Assembly: GCA_030704615.1 (NCBI GenBank)
Contig: CM060731.1
Span: forward strand, 62,228,756 to 62,292,755
Direction of reading: 5' to 3'
DNA length: 64,000 nt
Origin: Takakia lepidozioides
Taxonomy: Eukaryota; Streptophyta; Takakiopsida; Takakiales; Takakiaceae
In this document: positions 1 through 11,772 of the stretch, piece by piece
Layout of the letters: every line of letters begins with the position of its first letter
Position numbering within the stretch: position 1 is the stretch's first letter
Position numbers and translations under genes: made by a program
Notes under the pieces: generated by a model
What the model saw: only the letters and a program-made list of their open reading frames with translations
Databases searched by the model: none
What the model was told of the DNA's origin: nothing

Positions 1-440
1 CAAATCACACACAGCAGATTGATGCTTGTGTGAAGGGATTTCTAGAGGATATCTGGAAAACCCGGATTAATTCTACATATGATGGTAAGTCACACTACCA
101 ACGTCAGCCCCTGACAAGGTAGGTTCTGTCCCTTTTGTTCCCGCTCAAACTGGGCGCGGGGTCAATGGCCACAAGTCTACGGCAAACAACGTCTTATGAG
201 TACAATCTGTTGGGCATATCACACACAGCAGATTGATGTTTGTGTGAAGGGATTTCTAGAGGATATCTGGTAAACTCGGATCAACTGTGTATTCCAAGTA
301 AAGTCATACTACCAGCGTCAGCCCTTGACAAAGGTAGTTTCTGTCCCTTTACGTTCCGCTCAAACTGGGCGCGGAGTCAATGGCCACAAGGCTATGGCGA
401 ACAATGTCTTATGATGACATTCTATTGGGTGATTGCTCAA
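1..440 (+). repeat. LINE family A 3' ends, two tandem partial copies
   Basis: This stretch repeats 26403-26834 almost base for base. It carries the last codons of a LINE ORF2, followed by a conserved 3' end with the core GGCCACAAGGCTACGGCAAA and TCTTATGAGTACA. The block at 1-205 is followed by a second, more diverged block at about 225-435, so two tails sit head to tail. It is part of the segmental duplication that includes PAA1 exons 13-16. The same 3' end occurs on the minus strand near 4690-4735, 23722-23752 and 55075-55130. Confidence 0.75.
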
Positions 441-471
441 GTGGGCTTTGAATCTGGTATTGGGTCAACAG

Positions 472-2014
472 GTGCAGGACAGTACATTTGAGCAAGAGCC
501 AGGGAGTGGAGCAACCGCAATTGTGGATGGCAAACGGGTTGCAGTGGGCACATTGGCCTGGGTCAGTAGGTATAACGTCAGATGTCATTTTTTCTTTGTC
601 TTGTTTTCTTAGTGGTAGAAAGCATCCGCAGTCCAAAAGCAGTCTCAGTTTTCGTTCTCATGTGTCCAACATAATGTTATGCTCAGTCTCATACAAGGTA
701 GTTGTTGTCATTGAAAACTTTCTAGGCAATTCTCTTACCTGTGTGAAATACAGGTATGGGGCCAATGGGAGTGCTCCTGACGTTATTGATGCAGCCCTTC
801 AAGGACAAACTGTGGTGTACATAGGTAACAGCCCCTTTCCTTGCCCTGTCAGACAAGCACAGTCAATATTTTGTTTTCATTGAAGAGTGCTCATTGTTTG
901 CTACCATTTGTCATGTCCATCTTTCTCCTATCAATCTGAGTCTCGTGTGGGCTTGTCTAAAGCAAGCCCACTGTTGTCTATCAAGCTCTCCACAGTGTTT
1001 GCCACTTCAAAGTGTGGTTTGTTTAACCTCTATGTGATGATATTTATCTGTTCGCAAGAACACTTCTTGACAAGGCAATGTGAGAGAAAAGTTTATGGAT
1101 CTACTGGGAACACTCCAATTCTCAGAGTATATCAGTGATATTTACTGATGGATATGATGGCTGACAGTAGGTTGTCTGATTGGATACAATGTACATGCTC
1201 CAAATTCATGTGCAATTGGTTGCATGCATTGTCAGGGGTTGATGGCGAGGTTGCAGGAGCTATTACAATGAGGGATGAGGTCAGGGCTGATGCCAGGAGA
1301 ACTATCAATGCCCTCCACCACATGGGCATTGAGACATCTATGCTGTCAGGGGACAAGCAGGAGGCTGCTGAAGCTGTGGCCGGAAAAGTGAACATCAACA
1401 AGCAACAGGTGAATTGCTTGGAGTCATGCTGTGATTCAACATTTTTGTATGCATTGCTGGATCACTGTCCATTCCACCATACTTTTTCACCTTACAACTA
1501 CATTATCATGAGAGCCATTCATAGATAGTTGTTTTTTCACTGCCAGAGCCATTTATTTTCGCCTCCAGAAACCACTCAAGGGAGTGTGAAGCTGAGCTCA
1601 AAATGGCCAAAGTGTGCATGCACATAAGGATAATCAGACTGCTAACTGAGTGATGATTTTTGGGGGTTGGCATTGTCAACATTTCAAGGGAGGCCTTCTA
1701 TCTTCATAGATGTGAGACATTGCAGTTGCAATGCTAGTTACCCTGTAGAGAGAAGAGGCTATCCCGAGAGAGGAGCAGTCTTCCCCTTTTTTTGTTAACC
1801 AGGGTTCTTGGCATGACTAGGTGAGACACTTTTGACTGCAAATAATTATGTGCAATCCTTCACTGTGAGCTCCCTTCTAGCCCCCCAGCAGTCAGTCTGA
1901 AGTTGTTTGAATCCATTTCATAAGGTACATGCTGGGGTGAGGCCATTTGAGAAGGCAGAGTACATTAAGCAGCTCAAAAAAGAAAACAGAAATGTGGCTA
2001 TGGTGGGAGATGGC
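472..2014 (+). pseudogene. Partial duplicate of PAA1 exons 13-16
   Basis: Copies of four PAA1 exons are present with their introns: 472-569, 754-824, 1236-1408 and 1925-2014. They match the active gene at 26922-27019, 27205-27275, 27695-27867 and 28385-28474 with only scattered changes, for example Glu to Asp in the second exon and Asp to Ala in the third. Lengths and splice sites are kept. The last exon breaks off inside the conserved P-type ATPase GDGIND motif and runs straight into antisense LINE sequence. There is no ATP-binding start, no phosphorylation site and no C-terminal membrane pair, so it cannot encode a pump. Introns are as similar as exons, which points to a recent duplication. 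Confidence 0.85.
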
Positions 2015-2600
2015 ATGGGAAAATGGGAAAAAACATGAGAGGAAACAAAACCAGAGCCAAAAATAAAACTATTGCTCGAGGGATTGTCTAAGCTGCCAAG
2101 CATTTCTGATCCTCATAGTGGAAGACTTCAGTGAGAGATTGGGTTCCGCGGAGTAGACACTGGAATCTCCCACGGATCTCGTAGTATAGAGGGCAATTGA
2201 AGAAGAAGAGAGGAGAAATGAAATGAAATGAAATGGTGCTTATGAAACATCCGTGGAAAGCTCATAGAACTTATGGGACAAAATGGAAAGACAAACATGA
2301 GAGAGAAACAGGAAACCAGAGATAGAGATAAGAACTATTGTTCGCGTGATTGTCTAAGGGTGAATGCCTCGTGCAGGTAAGCTGCCCAGCATTTATGATC
2401 TTCATAGTGAAGACTTCAGTGAGAGATTGGGTTCCACGGAATAGACAATGGAATCTCCCACGGATCTCATAGTATACAGGGCAATAGAAGAAGAAGTGTT
2501 CTTCAGTTTCAATTTCCTGGTTGCGCCCTGTGCAAGCTGGACATAGCTGTCCGCTCGATGCAGGTTTTCCCATCTGCCAGTCTCTATCCGTAGGTTGTGA
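2015..2600 (-). repeat. LINE family B 3' ends, two antisense copies in a row
   Basis: Two copies of a LINE 3' region lie head to tail on the minus strand, about 2015-2212 and 2213-2600. The second encodes the C-terminal RT zinc-binding region, with a PACTGRNQEIETEEHFFFYC block, and the first only part of it. Their junction holds the tail GAAATGAAATGAAATGG, which is the antisense of a TTTCA-type tail. The first copy abuts the broken PAA1 duplicate with no gap. Confidence 0.75.
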
Positions 2601-2662
2601 GAGAAAGAAGAATATTTTATTCCCACAGGGGTGGCATTGAAGAAAGACTTATCATTACAACT

Positions 2663-2750
2663 TTCACAGAGAGGAATGAAATGGCACTTTATAACGTCCG
2701 AGGAAAGCTCAAAGAGCTTATGGGACAAGAGAAATCAAGAAAGAGAGAGA
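2663..2750 (-). repeat. LINE family B 3' tail fragment
   Basis: A short antisense copy of the family B 3' end is visible: GAATGAAATGGCACTTTATA, then the GGAAAGCTC and CTTATGGGACAA words shared with the copies at 2213 and 13812. The sequence from 2750 to about 4090 holds no gene I recognise. Confidence 0.6.
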
Positions 2751-4090
2751 AAGAGAACAAAGGTAGTTGTGTCAGCTTTCTAATCTCTTTGATCGGGGGT
2801 CTTCCCCCGGCCATCTTAGTTCTGCCCTCATGGCCCTCTGGGGCTGTTCTAAAGTTTCTACTTTCTTCTCTCTCGTGCTTTGAGGGCTTATCACCTCTGT
2901 ACTGTGGCTTCTTCCTCTTCGCCCTCTTATTGGGTTTGCTTTTCCTGGGAAGGTGGTTGCTCTGTCAGTCTCCCCTCGTCTAGGTTACCTTGAGGTTTTG
3001 GTTCATAGAGTTTTAGCGGGGGTGGTTGTTCTGTTTCTCACCCCTTGAGAACAAGGTGGTGATGTCTCTAGGCTAGATGTGATCCTAATTGTGAACTGAC
3101 CATCCTCAAATTCTGGGACCGGCACACTGTATTGAAGATCAGTCAGCCATCTGCTGATGTGTCTTTCCCTAAGGAAAGGTAGTTTCTCACAGAATGTCAT
3201 GAAGTGGATTTGAGGTAGGAGTTCAGTGTGTTGCTGACATTGATACATGACATTATATTAGGAGCGTGAGGCTCTGAAAGGTTGAGAATGGTGTCTCAAC
3301 TTGTGGAATTGTTCTTTTGCAGGGGTGGGGTAGTATTTTGGGGTGATTTTATTGGACCAGAGCGGATCTTCGCAAAACTCTCAGAGTGGTCAAGTCAGTA
3401 CGGAGAGTTCTTCAAGCCTTCTTTTGCCCTGAAGTGTGCCGTTCATGGAAAATACCCTCTGGTAACGTCTTTTCCTTACGTGGGGAGCTATTTGCAGTTC
3501 ACCCAAAGAGAGAGTGGAGAGCAGTACCAATAAAGACCTGAGTGGATCAACCAAGTTCCTGCAACTATCCTGCCTCTCCATGTTCATTTTGGTGAGTAGC
3601 TGAGAGTAGCTGAGGTCCCAAAGAGCTGTTGCAGTAACCTCCTCAGATTGTCAGTCAACCTGGACAGGCAGTATCCTGCCAGTGCTTCATATTGGCACAT
3701 ATGGGAACATTCTCCCTCATCCAGTACTGGATCTCCCCATTTGGAAGTTCTGTTTGTCACTGAGTTGAACTGTTATTCATGGGGGGAGGTGGTGTCTGTG
3801 GGGGAGGTTGTCTCAGGCCCAAATCGTAGAGCAAAGGCCTGGAGCCGCTCGGTTATGAAGAAGTACATGGCTGCAATCTGGCTGGAAAGGGTCAAAATGA
3901 GTGCAAAATTGGATTACTGGACTCTACTCTTGTATAGAATTGTTGAATATATGCCTAATTTTTGCCAAACTCTGTAGCCACACTTTGGAGCTCGATTCTA
4001 CAGTCCTCTCTACCTTGCATGACATATGGTGCATTGCATGTCACACCGTAATGGGCATAACAACAGGGAATAGATGCTATCTTAGAAAGG
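2751..4090. other. No gene recognised
   Basis: Short open frames exist on both strands, but none shows a conserved motif, a plausible exon chain or similarity to other parts of the window. Confidence 0.5.
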
Positions 4091-4094
4091 GGCT

Positions 4095-4735
4095 TACTCC
4101 AGTGGTGGGACTTTCCTGGCTGTCCAGATTTCCTCTAGAAAGCCCTTCACACAAGCATCAATCTGCTGCGTGTGAGCTGCCCAACAATTAGATCCCAACA
4201 GGGCCAGGGCTTTAGGGTCAGCCTTGAAGAGGGTTGCTCTCTCACAAGAGACCCCAGACATTGTAGATGTTGCCTTCAGGCCGGCATTGACAATCTCCCT
4301 TTCCTCTCTGCATCTCTTTATTATTCAAAGGTAGACCCCCTGCCCAGTTTAAAATTCAGTCGAGTGCCAAGGTAGGTAGGGCCTTCATCCGTGAGGTCCT
4401 TAACCGTGTCACTCACATCTAGAAACAAGTTCGGGGAAGTTTTATGCCCAAATCGTATTGTTTGGACATTCTTTCTGCGTCCAACATGGCCTTAGGCACT
4501 TCAGCCTCAAACTCGGCTTCATCTAGCAGGGTCAGTTCTTCCTGCTTAGTATTCAAATACTTGAAAATCTGTTCCACCAAGACTTAGCTTGTTTAACAGG
4601 ATGGTCTTGCGTCCCAAAAAATCTTAGGGTATCTGGTCTTAGGCATGTGATTCAGCTGACTCCACCATCTGACCTTGAACTCATCAACAGAATGTACTCA
4701 TAAGACTTTGTTTGCCGTAGCCTTGTGGCCATTGA
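4095..4735 (-). repeat. LINE family A fragment, antisense, decayed
   Basis: On the minus strand this is a diverged relative of 25260-26605. From 4690 down to 4440 it resembles the RT thumb region, and from 4400 down to 4100 the C-terminal zinc-binding region. The family 3' end is found at 4690-4735 (GTACTCATAAGAC and CCTTGTGGCCATTGAC). Unlike the copy at 25-26 kb, thumb and zinc-binding parts are in the same orientation here, so it shows the normal order of the element. Stops and frame changes break it. Confidence 0.65.
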
Positions 4736-4757
4736 CTGCCTGCAGGCGGCAGAGAGA

Positions 4758-4797
4758 GGAGATAAAGATAAAGATAAAGTTTCTTTAACGTCCAGTG
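4758..4797 (-). repeat. SINE-1 3' tail fragment, antisense
   Basis: GATAAAGATAAAGATAAAG followed by TTTCTTTAACGTCCAGTGAA is the reverse complement of the 3' end of the SINE at 53552-53736. Only the tail is present. Confidence 0.6.
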
Positions 4798-5700
4798 AAT
4801 GAAGAGAGAGAGAGAGCGACCTTACAGCAGTTCAATGAAGCTTTTCTTAGCCTTCTACTGATATCCATTTATTTCTAGACCTAAAAGTCAATTGGAGGTT
4901 AACTTACCTGCCAGATAAAGTTCTCAACTTTAGGTTGTGAGAAGAGAATGGACAGTTTGGAGCGGTCAGCGGAAAAGCCGTGCACCATTGAGTGAGAAAT
5001 TATGTCACACATCCTAGTTGAGGCCTCATACAGCCTCCGCATGCTGCCCTGAGAGAATCTGGGGTGTGGCAAATGCACGACATCTGATGACTCAATACCG
5101 CACTGTGGACACCACACACAAGTGTGGCTTAGTAATCTTCCACTGTCTCAGGTTCTAACAGATCAAATCTCTGGAAAAAGATATTCTAATTCATCTACAA
5201 TTAGAACCTTCCTTTTACCCTATGAACAACAAGGATTTTAGCATGGTACATCAGCATTTACCGACGAGGTTTGGGGTCTGAGGACAAAGACTGCCACTAC
5301 GAGCTCTGACGTTCATACCCAATCAATCAGTTACTGTAGCTGTCTCTGGGTGCACGTGTCAGATCCTCTAATGGAGGTGCTGACCCACAGTCCTCATGCG
5401 ATTTAGCTCCACAGGGGCACTACGATTGGTTGCGGCTTCAGATAATAAAACCCCCTGCTGTATGACATGAACTTTCATGATTTTTGATCGTTGTGAAGAG
5501 TTAAGCTCTTCCACGTTTGCAGACAATGAGGGTGGTGGGCTGTATCCCTACAGGTTATTCTACCCTGCTTCCTTCCTTTTGGCTTCCAACTGAGCTCTAG
5601 AGGGCAGCAAACATTAGCTATCAAATCATTCCTCTTGCCTTGTCCTAATGCTTGCTTGATGCCAGCACAGATCTCTCTCAATAAGGCCCTGGTTAAATTT
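4798..5700. other. No gene recognised
   Basis: Apart from a short GA microsatellite at about 4803-4818 I see nothing supported here. Confidence 0.5.
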
Positions 5701-5702
5701 AG

Positions 5703-5800
5703 GAAATCTTTGATGCCATTGGGCATGTGAAGGTGTTTAACACATTGGACTTGCGATCTGGTTATCACCAATTGCCAATCAAAGAAAGGATAATTTGAAT
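5703..5800 (+). mobile_element. Ty3/gypsy reverse-transcriptase fossil
   Basis: A short plus-strand frame reads EIFDAIGHVKVFN followed by TLDLRSGYHQLPIKE, then a stop. The LDLRSGYHQ block is the signature of the Ty3/gypsy RT domain just ahead of the catalytic YVDD region. No other part of the element (integrase, RNase H, LTRs) is recognisable next to it, so this is a small remnant. The motif is highly specific, but the piece is only about 30 codons long. Confidence 0.65.
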
Positions 5801-5804
5801 CCAC

Positions 5805-7150
5805 TTAATGAGGGTCCAATGTCGCAATTGTATATCCCAACAATAAAATAATTATGTATGTCTATACATATACATATGCATATGAATTCATGGATACGAT
5901 ATGTATATGCATGTGAAACATGTAGGCATGACCATACAATGAATGAGTCCTGGAAATGAACAAGTAGGTTGTTGGGAACAAGTGGGTGTTAACAACATAG
6001 TTGTTCCCCAAACAAGTGGGTTAACAAAGATGAAAGCATATTTGGAAGATGCTTTTATTTGAAGCATCTTTTTGTGATTCAGGTTGATATGGTTAGGGGT
6101 GTAGACGCACCCTGAGTTTGTGATGCGTTACACAGAGCTTCATTGCTATATAGGATATAGTTGATGTCTCATCAGTTATGAAACAGCACTCTCTAGTGTT
6201 CTTCCTCTTTTCATTGTTCTTCTTCAATGTGACCTTCCTTGATACCTTGTCGTGGTTTGAATTGTTCAAACTCTTGCATGTGGCTATGTTGTATTATCAC
6301 TCCAAAGTAAGTTCAGAGTTCACCCGGCTCACATTGATATACAATTTTCTGAGCATGATGAATTGTGATGGGTTCCACCATCGAAGTGTTAAGAATCTTG
6401 TTGTTGGTATGATGTCCTTGGAAGTTTGAAACTGAGAGGAGGTGTAACCCTACAGCTGACTGTGTGCTTATGTTCTTTAAGCAACATGAAATTTCACGGA
6501 TCGGATGTGCTATCACATTTCTGTCCTCGAATGTAACACTGCATTGCATATAGTCTAAACTCAAACAAAAAGTCATGATGCCGCAATAGTTGATTCTGCA
6601 GCCAGGAATGCAATCATATATATAAATTTCTGACAGTGGATGTAATGCAAATGCTCTATGGACTTGGGGTACCACCAACATGTAATGAATAGGGTATGAC
6701 GCACCTCAAACATTGAAAATGTGCTATTAGTACATGCATCCTACATGGGCTCCAGGAAAGAGCAAAAGCATGTAAAACTACGTATGGCACTGACAGCGCC
6801 ATTTTGAACAGTCTTCCACACTGCCTGCATGACAGGATGTGGAATGAGAGCAGGAAGGAACAGCCTACACTGGTTTTATTGTCCACAGACAGTTGTAGGC
6901 ACAGAGAACTTCAATTCTGGCATTGCTTGAGATGCAGGGATTATTCTCATCTTTCATGTCACTTCAAAGGACCAACAACTCTCAACCCGTTGCCAGGTTA
7001 AACAGGTTCTAACCTCACTGGCCTTGGTCTCCCATACATGCAGAAACAGAAATTATTGTAGGGAAAGGGCATAGAGAATCCTAGAGTTACCTTCAAACCA
7101 GTTTCATATACTTGAGGAAGATGTTGATGCTTGACCGGACAGTAGGCCAT
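5805..7150. other. No gene recognised, AT-rich
   Basis: The stretch includes alternating TA/TG-rich sequence near 5850-5920. It is the downstream flank of the minus-strand GT92 gene. No coding region is supported. Confidence 0.5.
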
Positions 7151-7152
7151 GG

Positions 7153-10100
7153 TCAATCAGGCGACTCCCATATTAATTTGTTGCCATGTTGATTACTTCT
7201 AAATTCGTGGAGCGCATACTCACGTAATGCTGTCTCATTCACTTCACAGAACCGGTGTGCCCACCCAGGCGGCTCCACAGCTTTAGTGCCCAGTCCAGCA
7301 GTCCTATCAATGTTCGCCATATTGCTCTCCTCCCCCCAATCAGAAATGAATGTAGCTGCGCGGTGAACAAATTTACTTTCGAAATCCTCCCACACCTGTG
7401 GGAAAAGGATTATGAGGGGAAAAGCCTCACAAGAAGGAAGACTAGAGACATGAGGATAAGATGGGAAATGCATGTATGTGGCAATCAAAATTTTCCATGC
7501 TACCTTTTACAAGATACTTTCATAGATTACCTGGTACTTGTAGTGATGAACAACAACGTCACCAAGTGATGCCCGTACTTCTTGATATCCTTCTTTCAGA
7601 TCAAAGTAGTGAACACGGCTACAAAGTGTCTGGGCCATCGCCTCCAGTCTCACTATTGATTTGACACGCTTTGGAGCTCTCATTCTGCAGACATAGTTTA
7701 CCATCTGCCCACTACTGGGAAGACTGACAAATCCCGAGGGTCCAAATGTGAAGCATGGCACCTTCAACTGCCCTAGTTGATCACCAGCGGCGGTGTCATA
7801 ATGGTCAAGCATAAGTTGTATGGGAGTGCTTGTCTTTGTAGAAGAGCCAGCATACTTGCCAACAGGAAGATTATAATGGGCTGTCCTGCCCTGGGTTTTC
7901 AATTCCTTTACCTGCACAGATAGCGCAGTTAGTCCATAAATTTGGTGCTTTGTGTTACTTTCAAGGGTATTCACCTGGAACACCTCATTGCAGTTTGACA
8001 TCCAGCAATTTACAGAGCAGACCACACTATTCCCAGCACACAGAATGAATGATCTATTAAATGTCCCACACAGAGCATCCTACCCATGTTGGATGAGGTA
8101 TTAATAACATTGTACTGCCAAAATTGGATATATACTGCTCTGAATGGACCTGGACAACATCAAATTTGACCTGAGGCTCCCGTGTAACAAATCTCATATG
8201 CATGTGAGGTTACATTCAATAGGACAGAAAAAGTCTTTCTTGGACCTGACCAGCTGTTGCTGACAATTGGCAGGCTACCAGACCAATGGAAGTTCTCCTG
8301 TCAACAACAATTTCAGGACAAACTGGAAGACGTGCGTCATAAGCCCACTTGATTTTGACCTATTGGAAGCACAATCAGTATACAACACACCATCTCTTGA
8401 GAAACAATTCATGGCACAAATTTCATAGACATGTGTACCTTCAGTAAGTCGCCATCCACACCATCTCCTGGATTGACCTGGTTCCTACTAATGAAACTCC
8501 TAGGGAAGATAAATTCGTCAAGATCTAGGAAAGCCATCCAGTCACACACTGGCATTGCCATTAGTGCGCAGTGAGAGAATCCTGCTTCCTGGGTCTTCAG
8601 CCACGGCCATGCATGTCGGGTCACATTGAATCTGGATTGCAAGCTTTTGATAACCAGTTGAAGGTCGTCATCGCTGTTGTTATCGTAGATGAAAAATCTC
8701 TCCACACCCAGGTGGCCGTGGAAGATCACCCACTCCTTCAAAGACTTAGCCCCGTTCCAGACCATGGTACAGGCACAAACCCTGCTCTTCTCTCTCTCCT
8801 GGAATTGGGTTTCATTGTTTGAGTCTATCTGTCTCGAGGTTCCTCTAAGAGGGGTAGAACCCCTAACTTTTCTGTTGCTACTGGAAGCTTTAACTGAAAC
8901 GTTTTTCCTGGGGTTTATGAATTGATCCGGTCTAACGGAGGGGTAGTATCTTACAACAGAAGGAAACACTGTGCCATTTATAATTAAGCTTATCATCTTC
9001 CCAACATAGGAGCTCCTTCCTTCATTAGGGGGCAAAGAACACCGGAAATTTTCCTGGCAACCCGCAGTCACTTTAGTGTGAACTCCATCTCCAAAAATGC
9101 ATTCCATGTCCTTGGGGACCACCCCCTTTTTCGTCTCCACAATTCCCTTTGCGAAAAGGAGGACATCTCTCTCATCTTCAAATTCTACCATGTTGTAGAC
9201 CACTTTCTTCCAAAATATAAGCCCATAGTAAGCTTCGGAACTTTTCACATACAAACTTTTGGCCCCTCTACTAATCTCAATGCTCACTGGTTTCCCTTCC
9301 AAAGTTGCCTGCAAAGAATCCGCCGGATGCTCACACCGTACAGAGACTCGGTCTATGGACACCACCTTAGTCTTCACATTACGATTATATAAACAGGCCA
9401 TTTCCTCGTCAGTGTCTGTCTGAACACTGCCTGACAGTTCCCCAGCAAAAGTGGGATTTATAAGCAGGAGAACGTGTGAGGGGAAGGAAACAGCAGCATG
9501 GATAAAGGAGGTTTCAGTTATTTCCTCTTGGAAACGCTCCTGATTAGCACGGATTGACCAGTCCCTCAACAGCTTCAGGCATCCTGAGCGAGCCCAGCAC
9601 CCTGTGATGGAAACACAAGCAAGATTGTCAAAAAGTGTCCACGATATGTAAAATGCAGGTGTATCAGACGGGTGAACATGGAGTATGTGGATCTGACAAG
9701 AAACTGTCTCGCTCCAGGAATGTTCTGATGCTTTGTTCACTTACAAAATATCTGTAGACACCATACCAGCTGCCCTTTTAGGGAGCATCGAGCATAACAT
9801 TACAACCTCTGGGTGACACATTTAGTAACGGGTAAAACGAGAGAGACGACAGACACTAGCAAATCATCAGTGCTTTCTGAAATATCGCCTTGAGATGTTA
9901 TGTTTATAGTTCACTACAACAGAGACTTTCAAGATCTCAAGTGCATTGGGATTGCTGTAACCATTCATTTCTGGGTGTCAGTGCGTGCCCGTGTAAGAGA
10001 GGAACAGGCATCCCAATTAAAAGAAGAAAAAACTTATGAAGAATTGGGATTGCTCTTGAGACACATGAGAACTTCAATTTTTTTAATTTTGACAAAAAGA

Positions 10101-10356
10101 TTCTAAGCAAAGGGACCAAGCAATTCTACGTGCTTAAGGGTTTCATCCACTCTCTTCCGCATGCATCACGGCTGATCGAGAATTGAACAGAGTTGGACAG
10201 ACAACCTCCGAGGATGTGGGCATTCCAGAAAAGCAACAGGCCCAACACCGCACCGCTCAACATTAGCAGAAGACGCACCGTCACAGATACACTCCACCAG
10301 GAGCGATGCATCCATCGTGCCTGTCTCCCAACCTCCCCCTTCTCCCTCTCCTTCAT
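7153..10356 (-). CDS. Glycosyltransferase family 92 protein (DUF23), type II membrane protein
   Basis: Probable Golgi glycosyltransferase of the plant GT92/DUF23 family, which includes galactan synthases and uncharacterised paralogues. Four minus-strand exons join in frame: about 10356-10160 (its donor is uncertain), 9601-8439, 7911-7531 and 7395-7153. Together they give about 660 residues, somewhat long for the family. The ATG at 10356 opens a short basic tail and one hydrophobic anchor (LLLMLSGAVLGLLLFW). The catalytic half starts with CACTMVWNGAKSLKEWVIFH, continues with FIYDNNSDDD and holds the DxD-type DLDEF, followed by HHYKYQV near the C-terminus. No stop or frameshift was seen in exons 2-4. 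Acceptor specificity cannot be inferred; GALS-type beta-1,4-galactan synthesis is one possibility only. Confidence 0.85.
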
Positions 10357-10379
10357 CCTTCGCACCTGTTTCTAGTGCA

Positions 10380-11160
10380 AACCCCAGTGGAAGCTTCGAT
10401 CTTGGTGATTCGAGTGTTCCTGTTGCTGGAAAACAGGCAAAAGAGAATCTTTCCGGGACGAGCGAATGTTGAAGCATTATCTTCAAGCCAAATAGTGTCA
10501 GATAGAAAGATAGCGAGAGAGAAAGAAGAGGCGGAGGGAGGAGAAAGGGGGCCGTTGTGGGGGAGGATAGACATAGCCGGGAGAGAGTCCTTACAACTTC
10601 ACGTAGTTTTCCCAAGATCAAGTTTCAGAGCGCCAACTGCCAAGGATAAAATCTCTCCTCTACTCTGCGCCCCGAAGGAAATGGTAAAAAAGAGAATGAG
10701 AGGGACACTAGCCGTGGGGGTCAGGTAGAAAGAGAGAGGTGCCCACGTTGGGCATATCAGCTGTGACAACACGAAATTGCACAGCTCTTCACCGGATCTG
10801 ACCGCACATCACCTAATTGAAGCTCTGATACCCACCTCCCTCTACGGATCACTCTTCACAGAGTCCCAATTGCCAAGCTAACAAACTCTGGACCCATCTC
10901 CCGCAACGGATCTGTCTTCAAAAGCCATCTCTCGGACGCCAGACATCTTGGAACCAACATACGAAGGCACCTGCAGCTGACCATCAACTCAGTGCTCGTC
11001 ATCTGCCGGCTAGCCAGTGCCCATTTCGGCCACCTCTTGCTAGACAATCCGAAGCAAAAGAATTATTGTGGGCCAACTGCTCAGATCGCGCACTGCTTCC
11101 GGTCCCACAAGCAATCACTCGTCGTCACCTGCTCCAAGACTCGGCTGCACTGTAACGTCT
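10380..11160. other. Upstream flank of GT92 gene; no further gene recognised
   Basis: This is the likely 5' UTR and promoter side of the minus-strand GT92 gene. Short frames are present on both strands, none with recognisable motifs. Confidence 0.45.
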
Positions 11161-11165
11161 CTCTG

Positions 11166-11576
11166 TCACGCTCTGACCAACGAGAACGACGTTTCTCGAC
11201 GGACGAAATCAGCTTCAGTGCCTAGTACGACGAACGAAACCTCGAACGAGATGTAGCCAAAGTTCGTTCCTGCAAAACTAACAGTGTGCGTAGTCGAACC
11301 TGGGACGCCCTGGCCCATCCCTTGGAAACTAATTTAAAAATACATCGATTGAAGGAGGCTGGTGGATAAATGACCATGAACGATTGTGACGGCTTTTAAG
11401 TTATCCCATAACTTTTGCCCATAAAATTCTAGTCCCACCCCTGACGAGTCGCGCGTGCGAAATAATAGATGAATATCGTGGATGATACAATAGATGGTGG
11501 GGTCACTCTCTCAGAGGTTGGATGAGATTTAAGGCTTCTGGATGAAAGATAGCTTTAGCCAGGGTTTTGTGGTATC
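11166..11576 (-). repeat. Duplicated promoter-like segment, copy 1
   Basis: This segment matches 15288-15659 in the same orientation with moderate divergence. Shared blocks include CGAGAACGACGTTTCTCGAC, ATGAATATCGTGGATGATAC and CTCTCAGAGGTTGGATGA. Copy 2 lies directly at the 5' side of the hydrolase-NLR, so copy 1 may mark the front of a deleted or degraded tandem NLR copy. No coding sequence follows it convincingly. Confidence 0.7.
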
Positions 11577-11772
11577 CCAGTCGTACTTCCTTCATGGCCC
11601 CCACAAGATTATTTTTTCCTTGTTTTTCTTAATTTGATTAACTGGGCCTTTGTTCCTTTACTTTAAGGAAAAGAAAAAAGGATTAGGGTTCACAATTCAG
11701 AGTCCATTGAGTTTCTGTAAACAACTTACTCATGAATATGTGTTATTCCACGAATGCTGGCGATAGCTCACA

